Positions 17,725-26,907 of a DNA stretch of 39,676 bases are shown piece by piece; within the stretch, counting starts at the first letter, position 1, and the number at the start of each line of letters is the position of its first letter. The notes beneath the pieces were generated by a model. It had not been told where the DNA came from. It saw nothing but the letters and a program-made list of their open reading frames with translations, and did no database searches. Both the position numbers and the translations under genes were made by a program. The stretch is taken from NCBI GenBank assembly GCA_964431735.1, contig CAYSLJ010000055.1:1-39676 (forward strand). Reading direction: 5' to 3'. This stretch comes from CALARM01 sp964431735 (GTDB taxonomy: Bacteria; Vulcanimicrobiota; SpSt-956; JAKJGF01).

Positions 17725-17779
17725 TTAAAAAAACTCTTGACAGAAGAGAGTTTTTGTTATAAGATAGTATTTCTGGAAA

Positions 17780-17852
17780 GGGCGAATAGCTCAGCTGGCA
17801 GAGCGCCTGCTTCACATGTAGGAGGCCACAGGTTCAAGTCCTGTTTCGCCCA
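17780..17852 (+). tRNA. tRNA-Val (CAC)
   Basis: Acceptor GGGCGAA/TTCGCCC. Anticodon loop TTCACAT. T loop GGTTCAAGTCC. No encoded CCA. Confidence 0.94.
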
Positions 17853-17870
17853 CGAAAATTAAATAGATCC

Positions 17871-17948
17871 GGGGTGGTAGTGCAGCTGGCCTAACACATC
17901 TGACTGTCACTCAGAAGACCGCGGGTTCGAATCCCGTCCACCCCGCCA
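17871..17948 (+). tRNA. tRNA-Asp (GTC)
   Basis: Acceptor GGGGTGG/CCACCCC. Anticodon stem TCTGA/TCAGA with loop CTGTCAC. This is the only tRNA of the cluster followed by CCA in the DNA (17946-17948). Confidence 0.95.
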
Positions 17949-17956
17949 GTATATTA

Positions 17957-18029
<73 letters not shown>

Positions 18030-18054
18030 TTTTTTAAATGGTTTCATATTTCCT

Positions 18055-18127
18055 GCGGGAGTAGCTCAGCTGGTAGAGCATCGGCTTCCCAAGCCGAGTG
18101 TCGCGGGTTCGAATCCCGTTTCCCGCT
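18055..18127 (+). tRNA. tRNA-Gly (CCC)
   Basis: Acceptor GCGGGAG/TTCCCGC (one G-U pair). Anticodon stem TCGGC/GCCGA with loop TTCCCAA. Discriminator T, no CCA. Confidence 0.94.
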
Positions 18128-18153
18128 TGACTCTATCAGATGATAGGGTATAT

Positions 18154-18224
18154 GGCGACATAGCCAAGCGGTAAGGCAGAGGTCTGCAAAATCTCCATCC
18201 CCGGTTCAAATCCGGGTGTCGCCT
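18154..18224 (+). tRNA. tRNA-Cys (GCA)
   Basis: Acceptor GGCGACA/TGTCGCC. Anticodon loop CTGCAAA. Discriminator T, no CCA. Confidence 0.94.
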
Positions 18225-18232
18225 TGAGCATC

Positions 18233-18304
18233 GGGCGCTTAGCTCAGGGGAAGAGCACTACCTTGACACGGTAGGGGTCAGTGGTTCAAATCCACTAGCG
18301 CCCA
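18233..18304 (+). tRNA. tRNA-Val (GAC)
   Basis: Acceptor GGGCGCT/AGCGCCC. Anticodon stem CTACC/GGTAG with loop TTGACAC. It is the second Val tRNA of the cluster. No encoded CCA. Confidence 0.94.
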
Positions 18305-18344
18305 TTATTTATAGCAGTCAGCATTCAACAAAATTATATATATT

Positions 18345-18378
18345 ATCAGGACAGACCAGATCTGTCCTGATTTATTTT
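18345..18378 (+). terminator. Terminator of the tRNA cluster
   Basis: Perfect 11-bp stem (ATCAGGACAGA 18345-18355 with TCTGTCCTGAT 18361-18371), five-base loop, then a T-rich tail. Confidence 0.88.
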
Positions 18379-18468
18379 GTGAGAAAAATCTTCTTGCAAA
18401 AGAAGAAATATAAAACTATAATAGCAGTTAATTATAGTTAGTTTCATAACTATCCATAAATAATAACC

Positions 18469-18556
18469 TCGTAATGCGTAATGCGTAATGCGTGATGTGC
18501 AGGGATTAAAACTGTTACGCGTGACGACCACTTTTTTAATAAGTTATGAAATACAC
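18469..18556. repeat. GTAATGC heptamers plus dispersed repeat copy B
   Basis: Three GTAATGC units and GTGATGT at 18471-18498 run into CAGGGATTAAA...GTTAC...TTATGAAATACAC, the same arrangement as at 5681-5728. It lies upstream of thrS. The rest of the 18305-18603 gap is AT-rich; no T-box consensus (GGGTGG...) is visible. Confidence 0.7.
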
Positions 18557-18603
18557 CTGACATCTGACCGATGACTGCTATATTTCGAAAGGAGAGAGAT
18601 TAA

Positions 18604-20517
18604 TTGGATCAAATAGAATTAACTATAGGCGAAGAGATAAAGAAGCAATTTCCTAAAGGTATAAAAGGAACAGACCTTTTAAAAGAACTGGACAAAAAAA
18701 TCACAAAAGGAGCCATTGCTATAAAATTGAATGATAAATTGCTGGATCTCGGCAGTTCCATAGAAGAGGATGGTGTTGTAAAACTTATCACTGCAGAAGA
18801 TCCAGAAGGTATTGATATATACAGACATAGTACTGCTCATATAATGGCCCAGGCAGTAAAAGATATTTATCCCGATGTAAAAATAACTATAGGCCCTACC
18901 GTAGAAAACGGATTTTATTACGATTTTGACAAAAAAGTTCCCTTTGTTCCCGAAGATCTGGAAAAAATAGAAAAGAGAATGAAGGAAATAATAAAAGAAA
19001 ACCTTCCTATAAAGAGAAAAGTTCTGACAGCCGAAGAAGCTATAAAATTTTACACTTCTACAGGTGAAACATATAAAGTAGAAGTCATACAGGATCTGGG
19101 AGAAGGCCATGTAAGTCTTTACGAACAGGGAAATTTTACAGACCTCTGCAGAGGTCCCCATTTACCTTCGACAGGGAGAGTAAAAGCCTTTAAACTGTTA
19201 AAAATTGCCGGCGCCTACTGGCGAGGTGATGAAAAGAACCAGATGCTCCAGAGAATTTACGGTACTGCTTTCCCTTCAAAGGAAGAACTCGGCGGATATT
19301 TAAAAAAACTGGAAGAAGCAGCAAAACGTGACCACAGAAAACTCGGCCCCGCCCTCGGACTCTACAATACATTTGATGAAGCAGGCCCCGGTGTCATATT
19401 CTACCCTCCTAAAGGGGCAATACTGAGAACTATTCTTGAAGATTTCATGAAAAAAGAACATTATAAAAGAGGTTATGACATGGTCATGACACCACATCTT
19501 CTCAGAGGAGAACTGTGGGAAACATCAGGTCATAAAGGATTTTACAGAGAAAATATGTATTTTGTTCCCCTTGATGAACAGGAATATGTATTAAAACCGA
19601 TGAATTGTCCCGGTCATGTATTGATTTATCGGAGTAAAGTGAGGAGTTTCCGCGATCTCCCTGTAAAATTTTTCGAACTCGGTACTGTGTACAGATATGA
19701 GAAATCAGGTGCCCTTCACGGACTTCTCAGGGTAAGAGGCTTTACTCAGGATGATGCCCATATATTCTGCCGGGAAGATCAATTGGATGAAGAAATTTTG
19801 AAAGCTTTCAGATTTGCTATTGATATTAATCGTACCTTCGGTTTCCATGATTTCTATGTAAAGCTCAGCACAAAACCTGAGAAATATATCGGAAGTGATG
19901 AAATATGGGAGAAAGCAACAGGTTCTATCAGAAAAGCCCTGGAAACAGAAAAAGTTGACTATGCCATAGATGAAGGAGAAGGTGTTTTTTACGGCCCTAA
20001 AATAGACATAAAACTCAGAGACAGCCTTGGAAGAGAATGGCAGAGTTCAACTATTCAGGTGGATTTCAACCTCCCTGAGAGATTTGATCTGAAATATGCA
20101 GGATCAGACGGCAAATTGCCGAGACCAATTATGATTCACAGAGCTCTTCTTGGTTCCTTTGAAAGATTTACAGGATGTCTTATAGAACATTACGGAGGAG
20201 CCTTCCCTATCTGGCTCTCACCGGAACAGGTAAGAATACTTCCCATTACTGATAGACATATTGCCTGTGCAGAAAAAATCGCTGAAAAACTTCTGTCCAG
20301 AGACATAAGAGTTGAAGTAGATAAAAGGAATGAAAAAACAGGATACAAAATCAGGGAAGCACAGCTTGAGAAAATACCTTATATGATAATATTAGGAGAC
20401 AGAGAAATGGAGACTGAAACACTTTCTATAAGGTCGAGAGACAAAGGTGATGAAGGCACCATGAGTATTGAACAATTTATGGAGAAAGTCTTTGACGAAA
20501 TAGGAAAGAAAATTTAG
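18604..20517 (+). CDS. thrS: Threonyl-tRNA synthetase
   Basis: 637 residues, full length. Domains in order: N-terminal TGS domain (1-61), editing domain with the metal site H75-x3-H79 and DLCRGPH, then the class II catalytic core with MNCPGH (zinc Cys), YRYEKSGALHGLLRVRGFTQDD (motif 2) and the motif 3 segment RPIMIHRALLGSFERF. The C-terminal anticodon-binding domain begins near SPEQVRILPI. It charges tRNA-Thr. Start TTG 18604 has a strong AAAGGAGAGAG site. It leads the plus-strand group that continues with the t6A genes. Confidence 0.97.
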   Translation: MDQIELTIGEEIKKQFPKGIKGTDLLKELDKKITKGAIAIKLNDKLLDLGSSIEEDGVVKLITAEDPEGIDIYRHSTAHIMAQAVKDIYPDVKITIGPTVENGFYYDFDKKVPFVPEDLEKIEKRMKEIIKENLPIKRKVLTAEEAIKFYTSTGETYKVEVIQDLGEGHVSLYEQGNFTDLCRGPHLPSTGRVKAFKLLKIAGAYWRGDEKNQMLQRIYGTAFPSKEELGGYLKKLEEAAKRDHRKLGPALGLYNTFDEAGPGVIFYPPKGAILRTILEDFMKKEHYKRGYDMVMTPHLLRGELWETSGHKGFYRENMYFVPLDEQEYVLKPMNCPGHVLIYRSKVRSFRDLPVKFFELGTVYRYEKSGALHGLLRVRGFTQDDAHIFCREDQLDEEILKAFRFAIDINRTFGFHDFYVKLSTKPEKYIGSDEIWEKATGSIRKALETEKVDYAIDEGEGVFYGPKIDIKLRDSLGREWQSSTIQVDFNLPERFDLKYAGSDGKLPRPIMIHRALLGSFERFTGCLIEHYGGAFPIWLSPEQVRILPITDRHIACAEKIAEKLLSRDIRVEVDKRNEKTGYKIREAQLEKIPYMIILGDREMETETLSIRSRDKGDEGTMSIEQFMEKVFDEIGKKI

Positions 20518-20564
20518 TTTCGTAACAGGTAAAGCGTGACAGGAGCATCTTAAAATTTAAAACC

Positions 20565-21017
20565 ATGAAAACTCTTATAACAAATAACCCGGAGGAAACT
20601 CGCCTTCTGGGAGAAAAGATAGGTAATCTGTTAAAAAGCGGTGATACAGTGGCTTTTACCGGGGAACTCGGTGCAGGTAAAACATGCCTTATCAAAGCTA
20701 TATGTTCAGGTCTCGGTGTAAAAGAAAATGTATCCAGTCCTACCTTTACACTCATACAGGAATATAAAGGCATATTACCTGTTTATCATTTTGATCTCTA
20801 CAGACTTAAAGAACATGATCTTTATGATCTGGGTTACTGGGAATATTTCGAAAAGGACGGTATCTGTCTCATAGAATGGGCAGACAGAGCTCCGGAATTA
20901 CTTACGGAACAATCTATCAGAATAAATATAGACTATATAGATGATATTACACCTGATAATTTTTCCAGAAGAACAATAACTGTTAATGGTAGATATGAAC
21001 TTGTAGAAAAGTTGTAA
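20565..21017 (+). CDS. tsaE: tRNA t6A synthesis ATPase TsaE
   Basis: 150 residues, typical length. P-loop GELGAGKTCL, then SSPTFTLIQEY, VYHFDLYRL and CLIEWADRAPELL, all signatures of the family. TsaE works with TsaB and TsaD in adding threonylcarbamoyl to A37 of tRNAs reading ANN codons. The nearest AGGAG is 20 bases before ATG 20565, which is unusually far. It lies 47 bp after thrS and upstream of tsaB. Confidence 0.95.
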   Translation: MKTLITNNPEETRLLGEKIGNLLKSGDTVAFTGELGAGKTCLIKAICSGLGVKENVSSPTFTLIQEYKGILPVYHFDLYRLKEHDLYDLGYWEYFEKDGICLIEWADRAPELLTEQSIRINIDYIDDITPDNFSRRTITVNGRYELVEKL

Positions 21018-21328
21018 CCGTTCATCAGTCAACTTTTACAGCAATTACATAATAAATATCGTTAAATTCTATTTTTCAGACTAATTTACACAGTCAGGCA
21101 ATGTAAGTTTTAGCTGATAGCTAACTGCTGAACGCTTACGAAAAGTTTATATGAGAATCGTGAAAGGTGAAAGGTGAAGAGTTGTGACCACCCGGTCACA
21201 GCAGTTAGTAGTGAAAAGTGAGCAGGGGCGTTTAATTAAACGCCCTGGCACTAAATACGCTGCGCATCACGAAACCACCTGTCAAGCTTTACCCGTTACC
21301 CGTCACGATAAAAAGGATTATATAATCT
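21018..21328. other. Intergenic region with heptamers and two perfect hairpins
   Basis: GTGAAAG-type heptamers (21161-21180) lead into TGTGACC/GGTCACA with an ACCC loop (21183-21200). GTGAAAA units follow, then a perfect 20-base palindrome GGGCGTTTAATTAAACGCCC (21226-21245). CGTTACC/CGTCACG units end at 21307. No gene is seen. Confidence 0.7.
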
Positions 21329-22024
21329 ATGAAAATACTTGGTTTTGATACGGCAACAAACTGGTGCAGTATAGGACTTATAGACGGAGAATCCCTCATA
21401 GGAGAATGGACTGTACAATGTAAAATGACCCAGCTTACACGGCTTGTACCCGGCATAAAAATGCTCCTTGAAGCAAAAGATATTAAACTGTCGGATCTGG
21501 CCTGCATAGCAGTCACAAAGGGACCTGGCTCATTTACAGGTGTTCGCCTGGGACTTGTTACTGCCAGAACCCTGTCACAGGTTACGGCTATAGATTTACA
21601 GGGAGTAAATTCACTGGAAACTCTTGTATATCAACTTGGTATAAAAGAAGGAATCACAGTCCCTATGTTAGATGCACGTAAAGGCGAAATTTATGCCGGT
21701 TTTTACAGATGGAAAGATAATAAAATAATAAAGATAAAAGAAAGCAGTCTTTATAAACCGGATAATCTGGCATCAGAAATAAACACCTTTAATGAACAAT
21801 GTAATTTCACAGGTCATGACACAGACCGCTACAGGAATGATATTACAAAAAACCTGAATATTCCTTTCAGATGGGCTCCGGATATTCATGGCATAATAAG
21901 AGGAAGTTCTGTAGCTTTTTTAGGAAGGGAACAATTCATGGCCGGAAATAAAGATTCCTGCCTGAGTCTTGAACCTGTCTACATAAGGCCACCTGATGCA
22001 AAAATTAAAAAGGAGAAACTGTGA
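21329..22024 (+). CDS. tsaB: tRNA t6A synthesis protein TsaB
   Basis: 231 residues of the ASKHA-like TsaB family: N-terminal GFDTATNWCSIGLI, then VTKGPGSFTGVRLGLVTAR, and PMLDARKGEIYAGFYR in the middle. TsaB is the scaffold partner of TsaD. AAAAGGA lies 11 bases before ATG 21329. It is followed by rimI, the usual order in many bacteria. Length is normal. Confidence 0.95.
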   Translation: MKILGFDTATNWCSIGLIDGESLIGEWTVQCKMTQLTRLVPGIKMLLEAKDIKLSDLACIAVTKGPGSFTGVRLGLVTARTLSQVTAIDLQGVNSLETLVYQLGIKEGITVPMLDARKGEIYAGFYRWKDNKIIKIKESSLYKPDNLASEINTFNEQCNFTGHDTDRYRNDITKNLNIPFRWAPDIHGIIRGSSVAFLGREQFMAGNKDSCLSLEPVYIRPPDAKIKKEKL

Positions 22025-22075
22025 GCGTGTGACATGTGCCAGACAACGCCACGTCACGCGTCACCCGTTACGCCA

Positions 22076-22579
22076 ATGGACTGGACAATAGAGACAATGG
22101 AAACTTCTCACCTCCCTGAAGTTATAGAACTTGAAAAAAAAACCTATCCTGATTCCATATGGCCTGCCTCTCTTTTCTTCTGTGAAGTAAATCTGAACCC
22201 TTCCGGCATATATTTTGTCGCTCTAAAAAATGGTAAAGTCATAGGTTATGCAGGCATGTGGTTAAAAATGAGACAGTCTCATATTACAACTGTAGTTGTA
22301 GATGAAAACCATAGAGGTAAAGGTACAGGGTTGTCTCTTGTTATAAAACTCCTCAGAGAGGCCATCAAACATAAAGCAAGTCATTCCATACTGGAAGTAA
22401 AAAAATCCAACGAAGCAGCAATAAAACTATATAAAAAACTCGGTTATAAAGAAATAGGCATAAGAAAAAATTATTATGTGGAAGATAACGAAGACGCTGT
22501 AGTTATGTTTCTGGAAAATCTCAAAGGAAAAAGCGTTAAAGAAAAACTTGAACAGTTATCAGCTAACAGTGAGCAGTGA
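22076..22579 (+). CDS. rimI: RimI-type GNAT N-acetyltransferase
   Basis: 167 residues from ATG 22076. The longer frame from 22034 reads through heptamer sequence and is rejected. The acetyl-CoA binding segment VVDENHRGKGTG and the C-terminal NEAAIKLYKKLGYKEIGIRKNYY are diagnostic. RimI acetylates the N-terminus of ribosomal protein S18 in E. coli; in this context (between tsaB and tsaD) the same assignment is common. No Shine-Dalgarno sequence is present because CGTCACG/CGTTACG heptamers abut the start. The C-terminal residues SANSEQ and the stop come from another heptamer tract. Confidence 0.9.
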   Translation: MDWTIETMETSHLPEVIELEKKTYPDSIWPASLFFCEVNLNPSGIYFVALKNGKVIGYAGMWLKMRQSHITTVVVDENHRGKGTGLSLVIKLLREAIKHKASHSILEVKKSNEAAIKLYKKLGYKEIGIRKNYYVEDNEDAVVMFLENLKGKSVKEKLEQLSANSEQ

Positions 22580-22869
22580 CCGGCGAGGGAACACTAAGGA
22601 GTTGTAAAAAAATAACCTTATCATATTTAAAATCGTGACACGTAACGCGTAACGCGTGACGGGAGGACAAAAACCATAATTTTCCAGAGTTATTTTCTTA
22701 CAGTCCCTAATTACCGTTACAGGTAAGGATCTGCCTGGAAATAACTACATCATAGTTACAGTTTATATCGTGACGCGTAACGCGTAACGCGTGACGCGAG
22801 GATACTAATTGTTCTAAACATTTGCCAGAGTTATTTTTCTTGCAATACTAAGTCAGTAACTAAAATCTT
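22580..22869. other. Intergenic region with two GTAACGC arrays
   Basis: Arrays of GTAACGC/GTGACGG at 22634-22662 and 22769-22798 are separated by short unique sequence including CAGAGTTATTTTCTT, which recurs at 22829 with one extra T. No gene is seen. Confidence 0.6.
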
Positions 22870-23197
22870 AGTACCGCAACAGGCAAATTGGTACCAAAAA
22901 AATATGGCACTCACTCCTGTCCCTGTCCGGGCTCTGGAGGAAAAGATATGCCGTATTAAAAGAGAGTTGTAAATTATATAGATGCAAAATATTAAGAGTC
23001 TGTAAAACCATTTTGCCACACAACAGGATCATATCTTTTCCGGAAGAGTCCGGACAGGGACAGGTTTTAGAAATGGATACTGACTTATCTGGAGCGGTAA
23101 TTAGTTATCGTGACCAATGACGGGAGTCAGAGCGTCATATCAGTATATGATACATATTTTTTTAGATACTCTTTTACCTGGAACGGTAATAAGACTG
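22870..23197. repeat. Structured dispersed element, copy 2
   Basis: Core 22870-23105 aligns with 17221-17457. Arms 22916-22950 and 23030-23064 enclose a 79-base loop. At one stem position this copy has T-A where copy 1 has G-C, so pairing is kept. A degraded outer arm (TTTTACCTGGAACGGTAATAAG) lies at 23176-23197. Confidence 0.8.
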
Positions 23198-23308
23198 TTT
23201 TATAGTATAAAGTTTATAAATAACAATTTATCTTTAACCATTATAAACTTATTATAACTGATAACCGTTCAGTGATAACTGATAACTGGTATAAACGGAG
23301 GTAACACA

Positions 23309-24310
23309 ATGTATATACTCGGCATAGAAACATCGTGTGACGAAACATCTGTAGCAGTAATGGAAGACGGGAAACATATAAAATCTCATATAATTGCTTC
23401 ACAGATAGAATTTCATCAGAAATACGGAGGAGTTGTTCCTGAAATAGCGTCCAGAAAACATCTGGAATTTATAAATCCTGCAATAGAACAGGCCGTCAAT
23501 GAGGCAAATATAACCTGGAAGGATCTGTCACTCGTATGTGTAACAAACGGCCCCGGTCTTGTCGGTGCTCTGCTGGTAGGCGTATCTGCTGCCAAAGCCA
23601 TATCTTACAGCCTCAATATTCCACTTATAGGGGTAAATCATCTGGAAGGTCATATAGCAGCCAATCTCTTATCGGAAGATGTACCGGCCTTTCCATGGAT
23701 ATGTCTCATAGTGTCAGGAGGACATGTAAACCTGATAGAAATAAAGGATTTTGGCACATATACATCGCTGGGTACCACAAGAGATGATGCTGCAGGAGAA
23801 GCTTTCGACAAAATTGCGACAGTACTGGGATTACCATATCCCGGGGGGCCACAGATAGAAAAACTTGCTCTGAAAGGAAATCCACAGACAATACATTTTC
23901 CGAGGGCCTATCTGGAAAAAGACTCTTTTGATTTCAGCTTCAGTGGTCTCAAAACTGCTGTTATATATTATATTAAAGAATTAAAAAAAGATTCCAAAGA
24001 AATACCTCTGGCAGATATAGCTGCAGGGTTTCAGTATGCTGTAGTAGATATTCTGTCAACTAAAGCCATAAGAGCAGCAGAGAAAAAAGGGTGTAAAACC
24101 CTTGCTCTTGCCGGTGGTGTGGCATGTAACGGAGCTCTCCGGGATTTAGTCCGAAAAAAAGCAGAAAAAAAAGCTATTCATCTGATTTATCCACCTCCCA
24201 TACTCTGTACAGACAATGCCGCCATGATAGCCTGTGCCGGATACTATAAATATTTAAAGGGAGAAACAAGTAATCTGGAACTGGACGTTTTCCCTAATAT
24301 GGAACTTTGA
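23309..24310 (+). CDS. tsaD: tRNA t6A threonylcarbamoyltransferase TsaD
   Basis: 333 residues, full length. Marks in order: ILGIETSCDETSVAV, the metal-binding HLEGHI, VSGGHVNL, TRDDAAGEAFDK with PYPGGPQIEK, FSFSGLKTA, and AGGVACNGALR with the C-terminal TDNAAMIA. TsaD transfers threonylcarbamoyl to A37 of tRNA and binds Fe or Zn. GGAGG lies eight bases before ATG 23309. With tsaE, tsaB and rimI it makes up the t6A group, though a 729-bp repeat-filled gap separates it from rimI. TsaC is not in the window. Confidence 0.97.
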   Translation: MYILGIETSCDETSVAVMEDGKHIKSHIIASQIEFHQKYGGVVPEIASRKHLEFINPAIEQAVNEANITWKDLSLVCVTNGPGLVGALLVGVSAAKAISYSLNIPLIGVNHLEGHIAANLLSEDVPAFPWICLIVSGGHVNLIEIKDFGTYTSLGTTRDDAAGEAFDKIATVLGLPYPGGPQIEKLALKGNPQTIHFPRAYLEKDSFDFSFSGLKTAVIYYIKELKKDSKEIPLADIAAGFQYAVVDILSTKAIRAAEKKGCKTLALAGGVACNGALRDLVRKKAEKKAIHLIYPPPILCTDNAAMIACAGYYKYLKGETSNLELDVFPNMEL

Positions 24311-24860
24311 ACGGATTAAAGGATAAATTTGTATTCATCAAGAATATTATAAGCGCAATTAGATTATTAACAAAATATACGTTGTTGCATAAATAATTAC
24401 ATCGCTGAAATTCCCAATGTATTTATCTATGCAAAGGAGTATAAATTTTGTTTAAAGATAACAGGTAATTTTTATAAAATGGAAAAATAAATTTGTCACA
24501 GAGTATTTTATATGAAAATGATGAAGTTTTATGCTACACTGTCTATTCATTTTCATATTTGCTTGTAACCGATACGGTCATGCCTGTTATACGAAAATGA
24601 TGAAGTTTTATGCTACACTGTCTATTCATTTTCATATTTGCTTGTGACCGTCATGTCTGTTAGAGTGAGAAAGACAGTATCTTACCTGTTATTCACTGAT
24701 TAATAAATTTATGAAAGCAAATGTAATTTCCAATAAAAATGATTTTATGTGTCGTAAAAAAAATATTATTTTAAACAATGAGCAGTGCACGGCAGGCAAT
24801 GAGTAAAAATATTTTACTCACTACTCACTGCTCACTAATAAAGGTGAGGTGTATAAGCAC
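24311..24860. other. Intergenic region with tandem hairpin and heptamer hairpin
   Basis: Besides the tandem repeat at 24511-24662, bases 24781-24838 form a hairpin: AGCAGTG (24781-24787) with CACTGCT (24826-24832), and GAGTAAAA with TTTTACTC inside. No gene is seen in the remaining AT-rich sequence. Confidence 0.6.
24511..24662. repeat. Tandem direct repeat, each unit a hairpin (79 and 73 bp)
   Basis: Two nearly identical units start at 24511 and 24590. Each contains TGAAAATGA and TCATTTTCA as arms around about 26 bases. The units differ by a six-base deletion in the second and a few substitutions. Confidence 0.8.
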
Positions 24861-26825
24861 ATGATAACAAATCCCCTGCCTATAAAAAAAATTGTATTCT
24901 ACAAGCATGGAATTGGTTTTTTCGAAAGAAGGGGTAAACTGTCGGGACAGAAAAAAGTAACATTAAGCTTTAAAAAGAAAGATATGAACGACATTCTTAA
25001 GAGTCTTGTAGTAATAAACAAAAATCCGGGAAGCAAAGTAATTGGTATCTCCTATGATACACAGGAAGATGCGGAAGTGATAATAAAAGAAAAATCCATT
25101 AACCTGGGGAAAGAAAAAAGTTTAAGGGATTTGCTGTGTGCTTTACGGGGCTATGATGTAACCCTTAATCTTAAAGGCGAAAAAATTTCCGGTACTGTAA
25201 CAGGAATAGATTACAGTGAAGAAAGATTGGCTTCTCATAATGTTTTATCAATCTATATAAATGATAAAAAACAGGTTCTTACCTGTCCTCTGTCAGATAT
25301 TACAGATTTTCAGATAAATGACTCTGTAGCAGCCGGAGATCTTGCTTTTTTTCTCGAAAAGAGTATAGGGGAAAGAAAAAAAGATGAAAAATTTGTTACA
25401 GTACTCCTTGACGGAGAAGAACATGATCTTTCAATAAGTTACATCGCATCTGCTCCTGTATGGAAAGTAAGCTACAGGCTTATACATAATCCAATAGAAA
25501 ATAAAGGATATATAATGGGATGGGGTATAATAAACAATACAATGGAAGAAGACATTGAAGATGTTGAAATTTTATTAACTACAGGATTGCCCGTATCCTT
25601 TACCTATGATCTCTACAGCCCAAAAATGCTTGATAGGCCTCAGATAAAAGATGAAGCAAGACAGATAACAGCAGTCCTTGAGCATGACATAAAAAAGAAG
25701 GACCAGCCAGGTACAATGAAAATGCCCGTTTCTAAAGTAGTGGCCGATACCGGTGAATTGTGTAATATTCATGACCAGAAGACTGATTTATTAGACACTT
25801 CTAAAAAAACCACTCCCCTTACAAAAGGAGAAAAAGAATGTCAATTTTGTAAATATACTGTTTCCAATCCTGTCACGATAAAAAGAGGACAGTCTGCCAT
25901 GGTACCAATATTAACCTATAGCTTCGATTGTTTAAAAGAGCATATCTATACAGCCAGGAAAATGGAAAAAAATCCCTATCTTACATTGACTTTTAAAAAT
26001 AAAAGTCCCTATGTATTCGGTCGTGGTCCTGTTACCATACTGGAAGATTCATCCTATATAGGTGAAGCTATAATACCATTCATATCAAAAGAACAGTATG
26101 TAAGGCTTCCCTATGCCGTAGATGTAGAAGTAACGGTAAAGGAAGAAGTCATCGAATATGATACCTTTAACAGCTTTGTTTTCATAGAAAACAGTGCCGG
26201 TAATTATCTCTTTTACAAAGAAGTATATCACACATCGGAAACTCTTTATTCGGCCAATAACAGCAGTTCAGAAGAGGTGAACCTTATAATAGAGCATACT
26301 CCTTACGGCTATGGCTATGAACTATATGAAACACTGGAACCGGTAGAAAGAACTGATAATTACATAAGATGGAAAATTATTCTTCCGCCTAAAAATTTCC
26401 AGATTTTAAAAATAAGAGAAAGAAAAAAAATACACAGAAACGAATATTACAACAATCTTTCTATGGAAAAATTATCTCAATGGTTTAAAAATCATTGCAT
26501 GGATGAAATAATTTACAACAGGCTGAGTGATATATATGTATTTTTTGAACAAATAAGAGAAATAGAAAAATGGAGAGAAAAACTGGAACAGGATAGAAAA
26601 CAGATCCTTGAAAAACAGACTTCTTTTCGAGAACAGCTTCAGGTTCTTGGAGACAGAGGGGATGAAGGGACATTAAGAAAAAGATATATAAAAAACATGG
26701 AAAATCAGGAAGACAGGCTGGATGAAATAAATAATGAAAAAGAAAATCTGGCGAAAAAACTTTTTGAATTAAAGAAAAAAATAGACCAGGCTGTAGCAGA
26801 ACTTGCAAGAGAACAAAAGCAGTGA
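24861..26825 (+). CDS. DUF4139-like protein with C-terminal coiled coil
   Basis: About 654 residues. The first half resembles the DUF4139-type beta-rich proteins: IKKIVFYKHGIGFFERRG at the start, SYIASAPVWKVSYRL near residue 200, and GWGIINNTMEEDIEDVEILLTTGLPVSF, a typical phrase of the family. The last 100 residues are a charged coiled coil. No signal peptide or membrane segment is seen, so it is predicted cytosolic. Start: ATG 24861 is preferred, but GTG 24849 is also possible; GGTGAGG serves either poorly. Function is unknown. It is followed 82 bp on by the kinase-macroglobulin gene, so the two may work together (inference). The stop runs into GTGAGAA/GTGAAAA heptamers. Confidence 0.75.
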   Translation: MITNPLPIKKIVFYKHGIGFFERRGKLSGQKKVTLSFKKKDMNDILKSLVVINKNPGSKVIGISYDTQEDAEVIIKEKSINLGKEKSLRDLLCALRGYDVTLNLKGEKISGTVTGIDYSEERLASHNVLSIYINDKKQVLTCPLSDITDFQINDSVAAGDLAFFLEKSIGERKKDEKFVTVLLDGEEHDLSISYIASAPVWKVSYRLIHNPIENKGYIMGWGIINNTMEEDIEDVEILLTTGLPVSFTYDLYSPKMLDRPQIKDEARQITAVLEHDIKKKDQPGTMKMPVSKVVADTGELCNIHDQKTDLLDTSKKTTPLTKGEKECQFCKYTVSNPVTIKRGQSAMVPILTYSFDCLKEHIYTARKMEKNPYLTLTFKNKSPYVFGRGPVTILEDSSYIGEAIIPFISKEQYVRLPYAVDVEVTVKEEVIEYDTFNSFVFIENSAGNYLFYKEVYHTSETLYSANNSSSEEVNLIIEHTPYGYGYELYETLEPVERTDNYIRWKIILPPKNFQILKIRERKKIHRNEYYNNLSMEKLSQWFKNHCMDEIIYNRLSDIYVFFEQIREIEKWREKLEQDRKQILEKQTSFREQLQVLGDRGDEGTLRKRYIKNMENQEDRLDEINNEKENLAKKLFELKKKIDQAVAELAREQKQ

Positions 26826-26884
26826 GAAGTGAAAAGTGAAAAGTGAAACGATATATACTATTTCTTTTCACCTTTCACTTCTCA
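26821..26884. repeat. Inverted heptamer array
   Basis: GTGAGAA-GTGAAAA-GTGAAAA faces CTTTTCA-CCTTTCA-CTTCTCA across a short AT spacer. It encloses the stop codon of the preceding gene. Confidence 0.8.
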
Positions 26885-26907
26885 CCAATTATACAGGAGT
26901 TTAACTA

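Noticed and set aside
18379..18603. T-box leader upstream of thrS
   Set aside because: No GGGTGG-type T-box consensus or specifier loop was found; the region is repeats and AT-rich sequence.
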